Notes: generated by a model from the sequence alone, not told the origin. A DNA stretch of 64,000 bases from Gliomastix tumulicola (GCA_001599755.1 BCHX01000002.1:2542001-2606000), one strand, 5' to 3'. Shown: positions 20,017 through 31,532, numbered from the stretch's first letter. Made by a program: numbers and translations.

Positions 20017-22565
20017 TCAGCCGTGGACCGAGTAGTACACGGCCAGAGTGATGATGAGCGCGGGGTACAGCACCATCTCGATAAGCAGCAGCTGCTTGAG
20101 CGTACCGCGCTGGTCAGCGGTCAGGCAGTGCAGCTCGCCGTGCGTGCACCACGAGATGGTCGCGTCGAGCCGGCCGGACAGGGCGAGGTAGCCCAGGGGA
20201 GGGCAAAGCAGGGTGAGCAGCGTCGCCATGAAGAAGATTTGCTTCTGCCGGCGGTGCGCGCTCTGGAGGGTGAGGGCATGCTGGGCCGCGTGGGCGATGT
20301 GGTGGTCGGCGCGCGAGGACTTGCTGCGCCAGTCGGCGTGGCTGGGTCGGTGGCTGGCACGGGTGCCCTGTCCGTCGCGGCCGTAGAGGTGTGGCCTGGT
20401 GTCCTGGAACTGGGGAGGGCCGTTGCCGAGGATGGTCCAGCTGTTATACGGACCGCCCCTGTAGAGTGACTTGCGGGAGAAGTTGAGGATTGACTTGGGC
20501 GAAGGTGTGCCGAAGGTGCTGGGCGACTGCACCGTATCGTTGTCGCTGGCTGTGATTGGGAAGAAAAAAAAAAGGTCAGTATGAGCGAGCAGATGACGGT
20601 CCTAGAATGGAGGAACTTACGCAATCTGAAACTTCGGCATTCGTTCACGCGGGCTCCTTGGTACACGGGAGCGGGCGGCTTGGGGACGTAGGCCGAGTAT
20701 GCGCTCTGGCGGCCAAAGTCGGGCGACACGGGCGTCCAGGGAGACTGCGACGAGACGGTGCTGATGGTGCACGATCTCGACTTGGCAGTGAAGGAGCCGG
20801 CCGTCTCGGTATGGTCCTCCTCTCCACGCTCCCTGCGGAAGTGCTGGAGCATGGCAGCCTCGGGCAGGCTGATGAGCGGGAAAGGCAGACGCGGGATCTC
20901 GTTGAGGAACTCATCGTGGGGAACGTGGGTTGCTTCAGATGCAGCGCTCGTCTCGGGTCTATATAGAGGCTGGTCGAAGACCGTGAGCGGCGCCTGGGGG
21001 GGATCTCGGCCGAGGTTGTTCTGGATGCGCGACCATCTGAAGTCGCTGGACTCCCACGGGCTGATCACCACGTCCCGGTTCTGCGGAGTCTGCTCGGAGC
21101 TCAGGCTTTCGTAGCTGTGACCGAAGTTGTCCATCTCGATGAAACGGGGCGACGGTTTCTCGATGCTGTCTCGTTTGAACGCGTTGGAGAACAGGCGGAT
21201 CGCAGCGGCGGCAGCGGACGTGGGAGTGGGCAAATCGCGAGTCGCATGCGGAAGAGGACCAGCGGTATAGGGATCCGGATGGTTGTGGTGGATAGCATCT
21301 CCGTTCGTCGGCTTGTCACTATATGGCGAACCATGCTGGAGAGGGACGTCGGCGAATGGGTGCTGGACAATCCTGTCCGTGGAACCATGATCACCCTGGC
21401 AAAAGTGCTGCCACGAGACGTCGGACACGTCGGCGACGCTGCTGGTAGCACCGTTGAAGAGTGCGTCAGCCCTGGAGTTTGATTGCTCGATCGGCCGCTC
21501 AGTCGTAACTGTCTGCCAGTCACCAACATCCGTCCCGGTATTTCTCTTTGGTCGATTCAGCGTCGCGATGGTGCCACTGAGCCGGCGCGTCGGCTCACTC
21601 ACATAGGGCGAATCGTCCTGCTCCTCCCTTCTAACAGGGACTTTTACCTCCTGGTCGACTCTCTAGGTCGAGCGGATGGCCTCCGAGTTGTAGAAGGAGC
21701 CATCGTTCCTGAGCCGGTTCCGCCGCAGCGAGCTGGGATGGTCGGTCTGGAACGGGTGAGTGATTTCAATTGAGCTCCCACAGTCTCCAAAGCGCCGAAG
21801 CGCAGAACTCACCTCCCTCTCAGCGGCCGGCTGCAGGAAGGCAGAGTATGTAGCACCGTCATACTGAAAAGGGTCACCGCACGTGCTGCTCGACGCCTTG
21901 GAGCAGCGCCATCCGCCGAGTTCGATCGAGATGTTCTGGTCCATGCCCAAGGTGGCAGGGCGTCGTCGACTGTCGCTGCGCGTTGGGCCAAAGCCGTATT
22001 GCTGGGGCAGTACAGACGCAAGAAAGCCATCGTCGAATCCATGGTCATCACTATAGAAGCTAGATGAGGTGCAGAAAGATTCTTGTGTGGGGAGATTCAG
22101 ATGAGGTTGATCAAACGCGAGTCTCTGGCCGGGGACATGAAGCAGTCCAGGAATGGTGTTTCTGCGGCTGCCGATGGTTTTGCTGCTCTTCGAAACAGGA
22201 AGTATGTCTTGAGCATGAAAGACCAGCTCAAAATCACGGGCCCGCGGGGTCGTGTGTGAATCAACCAGGTTATTCCGAGATCCCAGCTCGTTAGCAGGGG
22301 CAATAGTCTCCCACTCAGAAGCGCCGCCGTCGTCGTCAATTGCGGAGGCGGATCTGCGGACATTGTCGAGATTCCTCATCCTGATCGTAGATTCCAGGGA
22401 TGGCAATCCCGAAAGGAACCCCTGGTTGCGCCTCAGTGAGTAGAGAGGGCGCTGTCCGGGGTCCAGCATCCAGCCCTGGTGATAACGCAATGCATGACTT
22501 GAGTCCGCGAGTCGTTCAGCTGCGTCCGACGCGGCTAGGGTCTCGCCCCCAGCTCCAGAAGCCAT
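20017..22565 (-). CDS. Ser-rich conserved fungal protein with two C-terminal membrane helices
   Basis: Preferred model: exons 22565-21813, 21662-20621, 20549-20017, giving 775 aa. The N-terminal 700 residues are Ser/Pro/Arg-rich and probably cytosolic and disordered, with short conserved-looking blocks (ALRYHQGWMLDPGQRPLYSL, YSAFLQPAAERE, DWQTVTTE, ISPWESSDFRWS). The C-terminus has two hydrophobic helices (IFFMATLLTLLCPPLGYLAL and LLLIEMVLYPALIITLAVYY) separated by a Cys-containing loop. The function is unknown to me. A TAG at 21665-21663 lies in frame. Ending intron 1 at that TAG (150 nt, 21812-21663) removes it, whereas the nearer acceptor at 21748-21747 (66-nt intron) would give a truncated protein of about 279 aa. 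The last intron is canonical. The start is the first in-frame ATG (MASGAGG). Confidence 0.7.
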
Positions 22566-24463
22566 AGATATCAATTGGCCGCTCTGTTGGTTGGCGAGGG
22601 ATGTCAGCCTGAGGAGCACCAGGCTATGTCAACAACAGGCATGACTCAGATCGACCGCAGCACAGAACTCACTCAATTCTCCGGGTCTTGCACGCCAATA
22701 GGATGCAAAGCGATACAATACGCACTCAGAGGTCTCCAAGATGTGCGCAGGGTCGTCGAGCACACGTCGAAAACAGGCGGTGGGAGGAGTGACAGCGGCA
22801 AACAAGCAGAGGAGCCAGGTCGTTTGCCCAGAAGAAGAAAAGAAAATTGAAATTGACCAGAAGGGCTTTCACGGCTGCGATGCGAGGAAGAAGAAATTCG
22901 AGGTGCCGAAACGAAGCGATACGTTGCAAGAAAATGAATTGAAGCCTGCTGCGTCGTGTGGCAATCAAAGGTGCGCGTTTGCCGTGGTAGGTTGGGGGAG
23001 AGGGAGAGGGAGAGGGAGAGAAGATGCAAGTGTTGGTGCACGCGTCGGGCTTGTTTATCACGAACGCGCAGCGCGTTGAAATTCCCAAAAGGGTAATAAA
23101 CAAGGCAGCAGATCGGTAGAGATTCGACGCGAGATCATGGTAAAAAAAAATTCGGGCGGCAGACACGGATGGGAGAAGCAATTCGACGGGTAGCGGCAGC
23201 AAGGCTGACGTCTGCTGAGGGGAAACGGCAAAAAAGTGAGCTTCAGGTGAGCAGCCAGTGAAAGGCCAGGGCTTGGCCACTCAAGATGGAAAGAGGGACC
23301 AACGGACAGAAAGGGAGCCAATCACAGCGGAGACATGGAACAAAATGCTGGCCTGTGGCTGACAGAGACAGCTTTTCTAGTTTCATCCAAAGACGAATGT
23401 CAGGGTCGGCTTGGAGTTCTACATCCAAGCATCAGTTGCATCCGGCATTAGCTGCAGGCCCAGACTCTGGAGCTTGGAGCTGGTGGGGGAGGGGTCGCTG
23501 GAGGGGCAAACAGGGACGAAAAAGAACCACCAGGTTACGCAGGCTAAAACAAGGCTAGCTGCACGTCCCTTTTTTGCCGCAGTTTTAGCACTGTCCTAAC
23601 CACCCCGACATCTCGACTTGGGCATGATTGTCGACGGTCGAATTACGCATACAGAATAGTTCACACAGTAATCAAAGCTTGAGAAAGGTACCCGGAAGCT
23701 TAAGCTTTACTAAACGGCAGCCATCTACTGGCTTCTCTTGACAGGTTCGCCAGCTGGGGCTTCATTTGTGGTGCCGCGCTCCTCGTTTTTGAGAAGCGCT
23801 CCCTCGACCTTGAAGGATAACATGAGGGAAACACCGCATCTGCCTGGGGCATATAAACCAATTCACCTATCAAATAATGCATTCATGGACCAATACAGCA
23901 TAGAAAATCACAGAATCTTCCAGAACAGTTATAGCAGAATCACCGGGCTCCCTACGCTCGTCCACTGAAGTCCCGGGTAGCTGTCAGCTTAGGACTACCA
24001 GATGCATCACTAACGCGGGGACACAAGTTGCCCGGCTGATGCTGGAAGTTCCGTCTAGCATCATCCCTGAATGGCCAAATGCATCCCGTCGCATTAATCG
24101 CTCGACTAGCTAGTGCCCGATAGCAGAATGGAAAATTGTGCACCTCACTCCTCCTGCCCGAGATTATCTCAGCTGAGACACTCGGTCTCTCCCTTGCCAT
24201 TTAGGTACCCCACCTGCTGGTGCCCTTTTGCTGCTACTTTGGGTGACTTGCCGCCTCGAGTCCTCTGACCCAGTCCTACCAGTCCTACCAGTCCCATCCG
24301 GAGTTGGGAGCTCGTAAACGATTTCCCTCTTCTCTTTTCCTACTACACCAGCATCCCCTCGGCATCCCATCCATGACTGCCGCCGTCGGGTCCGACTCCT
24401 CGACCAGCGTCGTCGTCGTCGTCCTGCCAATCGTGGCTTCTCACGCCCACGCCCGGGAGAGCC
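22566..24463. other. Divergent intergenic region, 1.9 kb
   Basis: Lies between the minus Ser-rich gene and the plus F-box gene. It holds a GGGAGA repeat (about 22994-23020), an intron-like GTGAGT near 22671 that could belong to the 5' UTR of the minus gene, and an upstream ORF of the F-box gene at 24373. No further gene is supported. Confidence 0.55.
22994..23020. repeat. GGGAGA hexanucleotide repeat
   Basis: About four and a half tandem GGGAGA units in the leader or promoter of the minus-strand Ser-rich gene, where it reads as CT-rich. Confidence 0.85.
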
Positions 24464-24498
24464 ATGGCTTACTCCGGATGGGACCATCTCCCAGATGA
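24373..24498 (+). promoter_or_regulatory. Overlapping upstream ORF of the F-box gene
   Basis: An ATG at 24373 opens a 41-codon ORF that ends at 24498, 35 bases past the F-box start at 24464, in a different frame. If the transcript begins upstream of 24373, this uORF would force leaky scanning and lower F-box protein output. Transcript start unknown. Confidence 0.5.
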
Positions 24499-26514
24499 GA
24501 TCCTGCTGCACATTATCAGCTGTAAGCAATCGTCGCCCCTCCTGCCTCTAGAGCCGGTTTTGCAGCTCTGCCGAACCCGTCTGACGCTTGACGCCGGACC
24601 TCCAGTCCTAGAACCCTACCACGTAGCCCGACTGCAACTCGTGTCCCGAAAACTGCAGAAGGTCTGCCTCGACAACGAGCTGTGGAAGCGGTACTGCTTC
24701 GACCGGTCGCAATGGTACCAGGCGCTCCAGAACCGTCGCGCCACCCGACGATCGCCCTTTGGCATGCTGATGAACCCGGCTGCTGGGACCGAGACCGCAG
24801 ATCAACAAGACCCGACCGCGGGCCCCGAGACTCCCGCCGAGACCCCCAACCTCGACGATAACGAGATACCCTCGTCGTACGAGCGGATGCGGGCGCAGCG
24901 CGTGCAGGACATACTGAACTGGGACCCGGCGTTCCCCCCGGAGCACGTGTCGTGGTACGACGAGTATATCCAGCGGGAAGGGCCGGCGTCGATCAACTGG
25001 CTGCAAACCCCGCGGATGATGGAGCGAGGCGCCGAGGCTATCATCGAGTCTCACGGCGTGGCTCTCTATAGTCCTTACGATGGCATGGATGGGGTCGGGA
25101 CCATGCTTGCCGTGGCGCCCCTCGAGGACGGCTCCGTGTGTCTCTGGGACGTCAAGGGTACGCGGGGCAGACCAGGGGGGATACTGTCCAAGAGCAAGCC
25201 AGACATCCTGTTCATCGACGGCCCCGGCGAGCAGAACAAGAAGCGGTCTAAGATGATCGACTCCAGCATCGCAGACCGGGTGAGCGTGGACAACCATAAT
25301 CACAAGGCGTACATAGCTGTGCAGAGCCGTAGGTCACCCTGCCGGAGACGGCTTACGAATGGACCATTTGCTCACATGTCGCAGACTTGATCGAGGTAGA
25401 CCTGAACCGCCTGGACGTGGTGAGCTGCGAATCGTTCGAGTGGTCGATCACGACACTCTCGTCTATCCATCCGGGCGTGCCTCTGACGGTGGGCACGTCG
25501 CTGGGCATTCACCTGCATGACTTCCGCGCCAGGGCGAGCGTGCCTCACGACGTGGTCGAGCGGGTGGACGGAGGGCAGCTGAACGAGCACAACATCTTCA
25601 GGTCCATCTTCGACACGACGCCCCTCCCGCCCTACGCGTCGCTGTCGCAGCCTACTCCGAATAGCATCATCCACCTGCCGCAGTCAGGCACGGGCGACCT
25701 GGTGTCGGATGACATCTACGTGTCAGGACGGTTCTCCAACATCCTCCACTACGATCGACGCAGGTTCCCGCTCATCGCAGGCTCGCTTTACTCTGGCGGG
25801 CTAATCAACAGCATGACGGCTCTGCCATTCCCGTTTTCGACGGTCGAGTACGACGTCCGGCAGCAGGGAGACATGAGCTCCGGACAGGTGATCGAGTCCA
25901 AGAAAAAGGACGGCCGTACGCTCATCGCGGGCGGAGGGTACAAGGCGAAGGGGTCGTTGGAAATCTACGGTCTCAGCTCCGCAGAGAACACACACAGCCG
26001 CAACCAGCAGAACTCATGCCTGAAGAACCGACACACGGCAGCGTCGTCGACGATCCTCTACGTCGCCAACCACGGCACCAAGATCGTCTTCTCGGACGGC
26101 AACGGCTACCTCAAGTGGTTCGAGCGGGACGGGACGACCGAGTGCCGCCGCCTCAAGATCGGCCACAGCGACGCCGAGGGCAAGAGCACGCTCTTCGGCT
26201 CGATGCCCGCGGCCGACGACGTGGCGCGCAAGATCCTCTCCACGCGCAACAGGCACGACGGCAGCAGTGGCACCGCGTCACCTCCGAGCCGGCCAAACGA
26301 CGACAACATCCTGTTCTGGACGGGCGAGAAGCTGGGCATGGTCGGCTTCTCAACGTCGCCGCTGTACGGGGAGCTCGACTTCGAGCCGGCGGAGGACGGG
26401 CAGACGTCAGCGGAGAGCGCGGCGCGGCTGGAGTACGCGGACAATGTGCGCAGGGCCCTGGAGCAGTCGGCGGACGAGGCTAGGTTCCTGGGAGGGCTGG
26501 GGGCGGGTGGCTGA
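24464..26514 (+). CDS. F-box protein (SCF substrate adaptor)
   Basis: 636 aa over exons 24464-24521, 24606-25328 and 25385-26514. The N-terminal F-box (W-DHLPDEILLHIIS, then after the intron FLEPYHVARLQLVSRKLQKVCLDNELWKRYCF) should bind Skp1 in an SCF ubiquitin ligase. The rest resembles a degenerate beta-propeller: LAVAPLEDGSVCLWDVKG, DIYVSGRFSNILHYDRR, ILYVANHGTKIVFSDGNGYLKWFERDG and a last blade ending ILFWTGEKLGMVGFST. Intron 1 (84 nt) is a multiple of three and open but splits the F-box, so splicing is strongly preferred. Intron 2 has GTAGGT and CGCAG. The C-terminus is an acidic helix (SAARLEYADNVRRALEQSADEARFL). Substrate unknown. The family call is firm because F-box and propeller-like repeats occur together. 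Confidence 0.88.
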
Positions 26515-26966
26515 TTTCTCGTTGCCCTCTTGGGATTGCGGATTCGGGTTCCGGACTGTTCGGGACCAGGCCCTGATGCGTGTTCGGTGAGAAAATAGCC
26601 CCTTGTCACGTACATACATACATGCATACATACGCATACACCTACCTAGTCCATACAAATATAGACAATGGCGCGCATGCAGGTTATCGACCGGTGAGGG
26701 GATTGAGCGGCAAAAAAAAAGGCAAGTCACGATAATAGTCAGCAATTATTGAAAACGCCGACGAGTGTTGGCATGCATCTCGCCATCTGCCTTATCGTCG
26801 TCCTGTCTTGGCCCGTCCCCTCTGAGTGGCCTGTCCATGCGAATGACAATAAACACCGTCCCCCCCTCTTGACGTGTACGCTGCACGATGACGGCTCGGG
26901 AAATGTGAGATGAGTTGGTGCTTGCCAAGGATGGGAATGGCCGTGGGCCAACCAAAACAGCGAAGC

Positions 26967-26990
26967 AACCAACCAACCAACCAACCAACC
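26967..26990. repeat. AACC tetranucleotide repeat
   Basis: Six or so tandem AACC units, non-coding, followed by AGACAGACAG. Confidence 0.9.
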
Positions 26991-28184
26991 AGACAGACAG
27001 AAGAGAGGGGGAATCCCTGGGCGGTTACGAATGGGTGTTGGGTGTGAGACTGATGAGTGTCCATTGAGTGTGGTGGGCTTTTCCAATGGTGTGTGCTGAG
27101 CAACCTTTCAGGTACCAATCAGAACCCAACCCGGGAGGGGGCCCCCAGCCCAACTTGCAAATGGGGATGCATGTTCCCATCTTTAGCCTCTGTGGGTTTT
27201 GGGAGGAGGGGAGGGAAAAAAAAATGGAAAAGAGCCCATCCATTGTCCTTCTCACTTTTTTCGCCACTCAAGTGACCTGGTGGGCATTGCCGATCGCTGG
27301 AGCTCCTTGAGACTAACGGCCTGAGGCGGTGGATTTTGGCTGGAGGAGCATCGTCGTCGCGGCCTGGGAGGGGGGGGAACTTGATTCAGCGGAGGTTACT
27401 ACTACTACTACTGCTGCTATAGGTAGCCTAGCTAAAGGGGATGGATGATGGACGGATGGATGGATGGACTCGTTGCTCTCATCAGCAGCGACAAGGAGAA
27501 GCGACAGCAGAGAGGGAGAGACAGAGGGAGGATCGGAAAGTGCCTCCTGGCTGCGGCGTGTCCCCCCCCCCCCTCACCTGATCGCTGGCCAGCAGCCATG
27601 CCACGCCATCTGCAGCCTGCATCTGCATCTCCTCCTCCATCCTACCTATTTGTCTTGTCCTGTCAATAGGGAGGTGTGGGCATTCTTTTTTGCAAGGGAG
27701 AGAGTTCCGCCGCCGTTTCCTTTTTGATGGCCGCACACCGCCACGAAGCTGTCTGGTGGATAAGTAAGTGATAAGCAGGCCGTCTTCAACCGGCCAACTC
27801 ACACGTACATACAGATAGATACATTATACATAGAACAGATCAATGCTCGAGGACGGGATGGGCCTGCCACCGTTTTCTTCTACGTAGGCAAGGTGGTGGT
27901 GTCTGTAATAAATTCCTGGGCGGACTGGCTGGCTGCCTTGGACGGAACTGGAGCCTGAGGGAGCGCCTAAGCTGGGACCTGACAAGGATGGCAGCGGTAA
28001 CACAGCTTCCACTGCTTGTGTGAGGCTGCTGCAGCTGCCCGTCTCGTATTTTTGCCAGCATGAAACCTTGGCTCCTCTCTTGTCTTGCCGGCTCTGCCCA
28101 TGGTGAATTCCCCGGCCCAACGCCACCGATTTGAGATTTCCTAGAGAGCAGGTAGGGTAGGTGGTTGCGTGTGTGAGAGACCCA

Positions 28185-28221
28185 GACACATACACACACA
28201 CACACACAGAGAGAGAGAGGG
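28185..28221. repeat. Compound CA / GA dinucleotide microsatellite
   Basis: A run of CA units runs straight into GA units and then GGGAGGG, in the presumed promoter of the SprT-like gene. Confidence 0.9.
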
Positions 28222-28476
28222 AGGGGCTCCGGTCGGCGGCTTTTCTCTTCGTGGTAATAATAGACTGACACCTCAGAATTCCAGCCCCAATTACCATCAT
28301 CCGTCCCCCTCATTCCCTGGCCCATGTCTTGTTGTCCCGTTGGCTGATCATTCATTATTACCTACCTGCTCTGAAATGTCTCTCTGTCGAATGAACGGGT
28401 GATTTCCACCCGCATTGCGATGTACCGCCTATTATATACTTGCTCCATGCCACACCACCACCACCACGTCGTACAT

Positions 28477-28520
28477 AACACACGCACACGCACACACACA
28501 CACACTCTTTCTCTCTCTCG
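28477..28520. repeat. CA / CT compound microsatellite
   Basis: CA repeats interrupted by CG are followed by TTTCTCTCTCTC. Same type as 28185-28221, 290 bp upstream. Confidence 0.9.
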
Positions 28521-29079
28521 TGCCTTCATATTACATGACACCCGCCCCGGCCTTGTGCTCCTATCTCTCTCTCTCAGAAAAGCCGCTCTTCTCGGATCCT
28601 CCTGGCAGATCTGTGTCACCTGAGATTCTCCCCCTGGCGCACAGAGCACACACAACTCAAGGGCCCCCCGAAAATCCTCGCTTCTGTCGAGTTGTACGAT
28701 AAAAACGCCTCACTGTCTCTTTCTGTCTCTCTTCTCTCACACACACACACTCTCTCTCTTTCCCCCCTTTTCTCCTGGCAATTAACTTGTCTATCTTCTG
28801 TCTCTCCCTCCCCTTGACTATCATCAATCGGCCCTGCCTCTTCGGAATACTCCGCCCCCCGGCACTGGCAGAGACCGCGAGACCCCGAAGCGCCGCCGAA
28901 TCAGGACCAGCCTCCGAGGAGGCCCTTGTCACCGCCTCTCTCTCATTTTAACTGCCCGCCTTTCGTCATCGTCTCCGGTGCTTGCACCTAGAAGACTTCA
29001 TCTCTGGGAGAAGGGCATCACTCAGAACACCCAATTGGCCTTGACATAGGGCGGGCACCAAAGCTTGGGGCCTCAGTTG

Positions 29080-29199
29080 ATGCATGGGATATGGCGTACC
29101 GAGTTGGGCGTGGTGGCCCCAACGGCGGTGGTGTTGGAGAGAGGAGCGGCAGCAGCAGCAGCAGCAGCGATCACTACCATGGGCACGGGCGGACGCTGA
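29080..29199 (+). promoter_or_regulatory. Overlapping upstream ATGs at the SprT-like gene
   Basis: ATGs at 29080, 29084 and 29091 lie in three different frames. The first opens a 39-codon ORF ending at 29199; only the third gives the 517-aa protein. Translation would rely on leaky scanning, a downstream transcription start, or alternative 5' splicing. Confidence 0.5.
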
Positions 29200-30644
29200 G
29201 CCAGAAGAACAAGAGGCGGTACGAGCGCGTGTCTAAGCGCCTGCAGAGCCAGAGCCAGAGCCTCGACGAGCCGCTGCCGCTGCAGCTACAGCAGCCCTTC
29301 CATCCCCAGCCTCGTCATCATCCCCCTCATCCCCATCATCAGCCCCTTCAGCTTCAGTATCGCCACCGCCAGGACCGGTACAATGACTACGACCCCCAGC
29401 ACCACCTCCCCAAGCGCGTCAAGGGCAACCACCACCACTACAACAGCCCGCCGCCGCCGCCGCCGCCGCCGCCTCTGCTCCCCGAGTACGACGACAGTCA
29501 TCACCAGAAACCCCAATACAATAACAATAACGCCTCCTCCGCCTCCGCCTCCGCTCCCGTGACCCCGCGCCCGCCGTCCTCCTCCTCCCCGCTCGACATG
29601 GAACGCACCGAGTCCGGCCTGTCCATCTCGTCCGAGACGGGCGACTCCATCAACCCGGCCGACGAGCACGCCGAGGACCTGCTGTCGGACGACGACGCCG
29701 CGCGCCGCGTCACCGAGCACATCCGCCACAGCATCCGGCCCGACACGCAGTCGGAGCGCATCCTCCGCTCGCTCGTCAACCCACGGCACGACTACCGCCT
29801 CGACGACAGCGCGCTGCTGTCTCTCTTCTCCGCCGCCAACGAGCTCTTCTTCCTCAAGAGGCTCGACCGCCGCGTCGCCTGGGACTGGAGCCACTCGTCC
29901 AGCGAGCAGTACGCGCGGCACATCGTGGGCACCACGGCCCTGCGCCGCAGCGCCACGCAGAAGGGCTACGAGACGCTCATCGTGCTGAGCACGCCCATCC
30001 TCAAGGACACGAGCTACAACCGCCGCCTGCTCATCTCGACCTTCCTGCACGAGATGATCCACAGCTACCTCTTCGTCATGTGCGGCCTCAAGGCGAAAGA
30101 AAACGGCGGCCACACCCCCGGGTTCCGCAAGATCGCCACCGCCATCGACGACTGGGTCGGCAAGGACTACCTACACCTGCGGGACATGGAGGCCGATCTC
30201 GAACGGTATCGAGGTGCAGTCACGGCGGCCCATCAATGCAGCGACCACCACAACCACCTCCACCACCACAATCACCACCACAACCACCACAGCCACCACA
30301 ACCACGCGTCGTATCCGGCCGCTGTGCTGCCCCCCGTATCATATCCACCAACGACGGCCGAGGAGGACGAGCCGTACCGGACGCGCAGCCCCGCGAGCCA
30401 TCCCAACTGGCACTGGGCCGACCGCGAGGACTTTGGCGCCCCGAGACACACGCGCATGCAGCAGGCCGATGATATTGTGGCACCCGCTGCGTACACGGGG
30501 GCTGCTACCTTCAGCCCGAGCATCGCGACGTACGTCCCGCCTTCGTACCACACGTACCATCCACAGAGGTACGCTGGTGAGCAGCAGCAGCAGCAGCAGC
30601 AGCAGCATTACCTGCCACCAGTGCATCGGTACCATCAGCATTGA
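29091..30644 (+). CDS. SprT-like zinc metalloprotease domain protein with low-complexity tails
   Basis: Single exon, 517 aa. The central domain (about 215-370) is SprT-like: a helix with HEMIH (H320, E321, H324) followed by GGHTPGFRKIA, whose H341 is the likely third zinc ligand. The preceding AANELFFLKRLDRRVAWDWS and TQKGYETLIVLSTPIL segments fit the family. SprT/Spartan-type proteases cut DNA-protein crosslinks, but fungal SprT-like proteins are varied, and here there is no visible C-terminal zinc ribbon or UBZ, so that role is not assured. The N-terminal 130 residues carry Ser, His, Gln and Pro runs; the C-terminal 150 carry a His/Asn run (about 385-405) and a Gln run (498-505). The start at 29091 follows two other ATGs at 29080 and 29084 in the other two frames. 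Confidence 0.85.
   Translation: MAYRVGRGGPNGGGVGERSGSSSSSSDHYHGHGRTLSQKNKRRYERVSKRLQSQSQSLDEPLPLQLQQPFHPQPRHHPPHPHHQPLQLQYRHRQDRYNDYDPQHHLPKRVKGNHHHYNSPPPPPPPPPLLPEYDDSHHQKPQYNNNNASSASASAPVTPRPPSSSSPLDMERTESGLSISSETGDSINPADEHAEDLLSDDDAARRVTEHIRHSIRPDTQSERILRSLVNPRHDYRLDDSALLSLFSAANELFFLKRLDRRVAWDWSHSSSEQYARHIVGTTALRRSATQKGYETLIVLSTPILKDTSYNRRLLISTFLHEMIHSYLFVMCGLKAKENGGHTPGFRKIATAIDDWVGKDYLHLRDMEADLERYRGAVTAAHQCSDHHNHLHHHNHHHNHHSHHNHASYPAAVLPPVSYPPTTAEEDEPYRTRSPASHPNWHWADREDFGAPRHTRMQQADDIVAPAAYTGAATFSPSIATYVPPSYHTYHPQRYAGEQQQQQQQQHYLPPVHRYHQH
30583..30606 (+). repeat. CAG repeat encoding polyglutamine
   Basis: Eight tandem CAG codons close to the C-terminus of the SprT-like protein. A pure CAG tract suggests recent expansion and length variation. 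Confidence 0.9.
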
Positions 30645-31532
30645 AGTCACAACATTATTATACGTTCTAATGCAGGGCTTACCCATGCTCTGAGCTACAA
30701 CGTCACCATCCCCCCTTTTCAAGTCGGGGAGGGGGGATGAAACAACGTGTCCTGATAGTAGGGCACACGATATCGAGTGTTTTATCACTTGACCTTTTTT
30801 TTACTTTGTCTGACAAAACTCCCCTTTGGGACCATTCTTGTACAAACTTGGGGTCCAGAAGGATGCGAATTGCTTCACGCACAAACACAGAAAAAAGAAC
30901 AACCGAAAAAAAAAAAAATTCACTGGCCGGCGTGCCAAAAGGGAGCCCGCCCATCTCTCTTGGTGTGGAACTGAAAGGACGAAGGACATTCTTGGGTGTC
31001 CGCATGTTCAAGACCTGCTCACTCCTCTGTCACACCACGACGGGCTCCCTCATGAGGATATGAAGATTGGATATTACATAGGATTAGCGTATACACCACA
31101 TAGTTCTCTTTATTCATTTGAGTCTTTTAGCTAAGAGCCGATGTCTCTATTCACAATTTTTCTCAAGAGTGCATACGATCTTCATCTCCGGTCTGGTAAA
31201 TGCGTCGCCGTGTATTAGAATTCATTCTACCTCCTTTTACCACCGGTCATCCCTCCATTGCATATGATCTCGGTCTCATTCGTCTCTGTCTCAAAACCCG
31301 AAAACGCGTGAAAAACCCGTTGGTTTCTTCGTGCAGTCTTTATATAAACACAACAGTGTAGCAAACCCAAACTCCATCCTAGCTCAAAATCAATGCTCGA
31401 TTATCGAATGCTCAGTCGGGGACGAAGAAGACCGTATTGATGCGTTTCGCGTAAAACGTGTATTCAAAATCCGAGGGGTCGACACAATGTCGTCTTGAAT
31501 CATGGGCAGCGCACTTGTAGACCAAGTCTAAT
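30645..31532. other. Convergent intergenic region
   Basis: Separates the stops of the SprT-like gene and the MFS gene. It contains poly-T (30788-30800) and poly-A (30906-30918) tracts and no gene. Confidence 0.6.

Larger units (their letters stand above)
26515..29090. other. Long intergenic region rich in microsatellites, 2.6 kb
   Basis: No gene supported. It contains AACC repeats (about 26967-26990), a CTA/CTG trinucleotide run (about 27399-27417), GGAT repeats (about 27440-27468), CA/GA repeats (28185-28221), a second CA/CT block (28477-28520) and further CT tracts to about 28810. The right half is probably the promoter and a long pyrimidine-rich 5' leader of the SprT-like gene. Confidence 0.6.

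Noticed and set aside
26967..28520. CRISPR-like or structured repeat arrays
   Set aside because: The repeats are simple 2-4 bp microsatellites without spacers, and the genome is eukaryotic.
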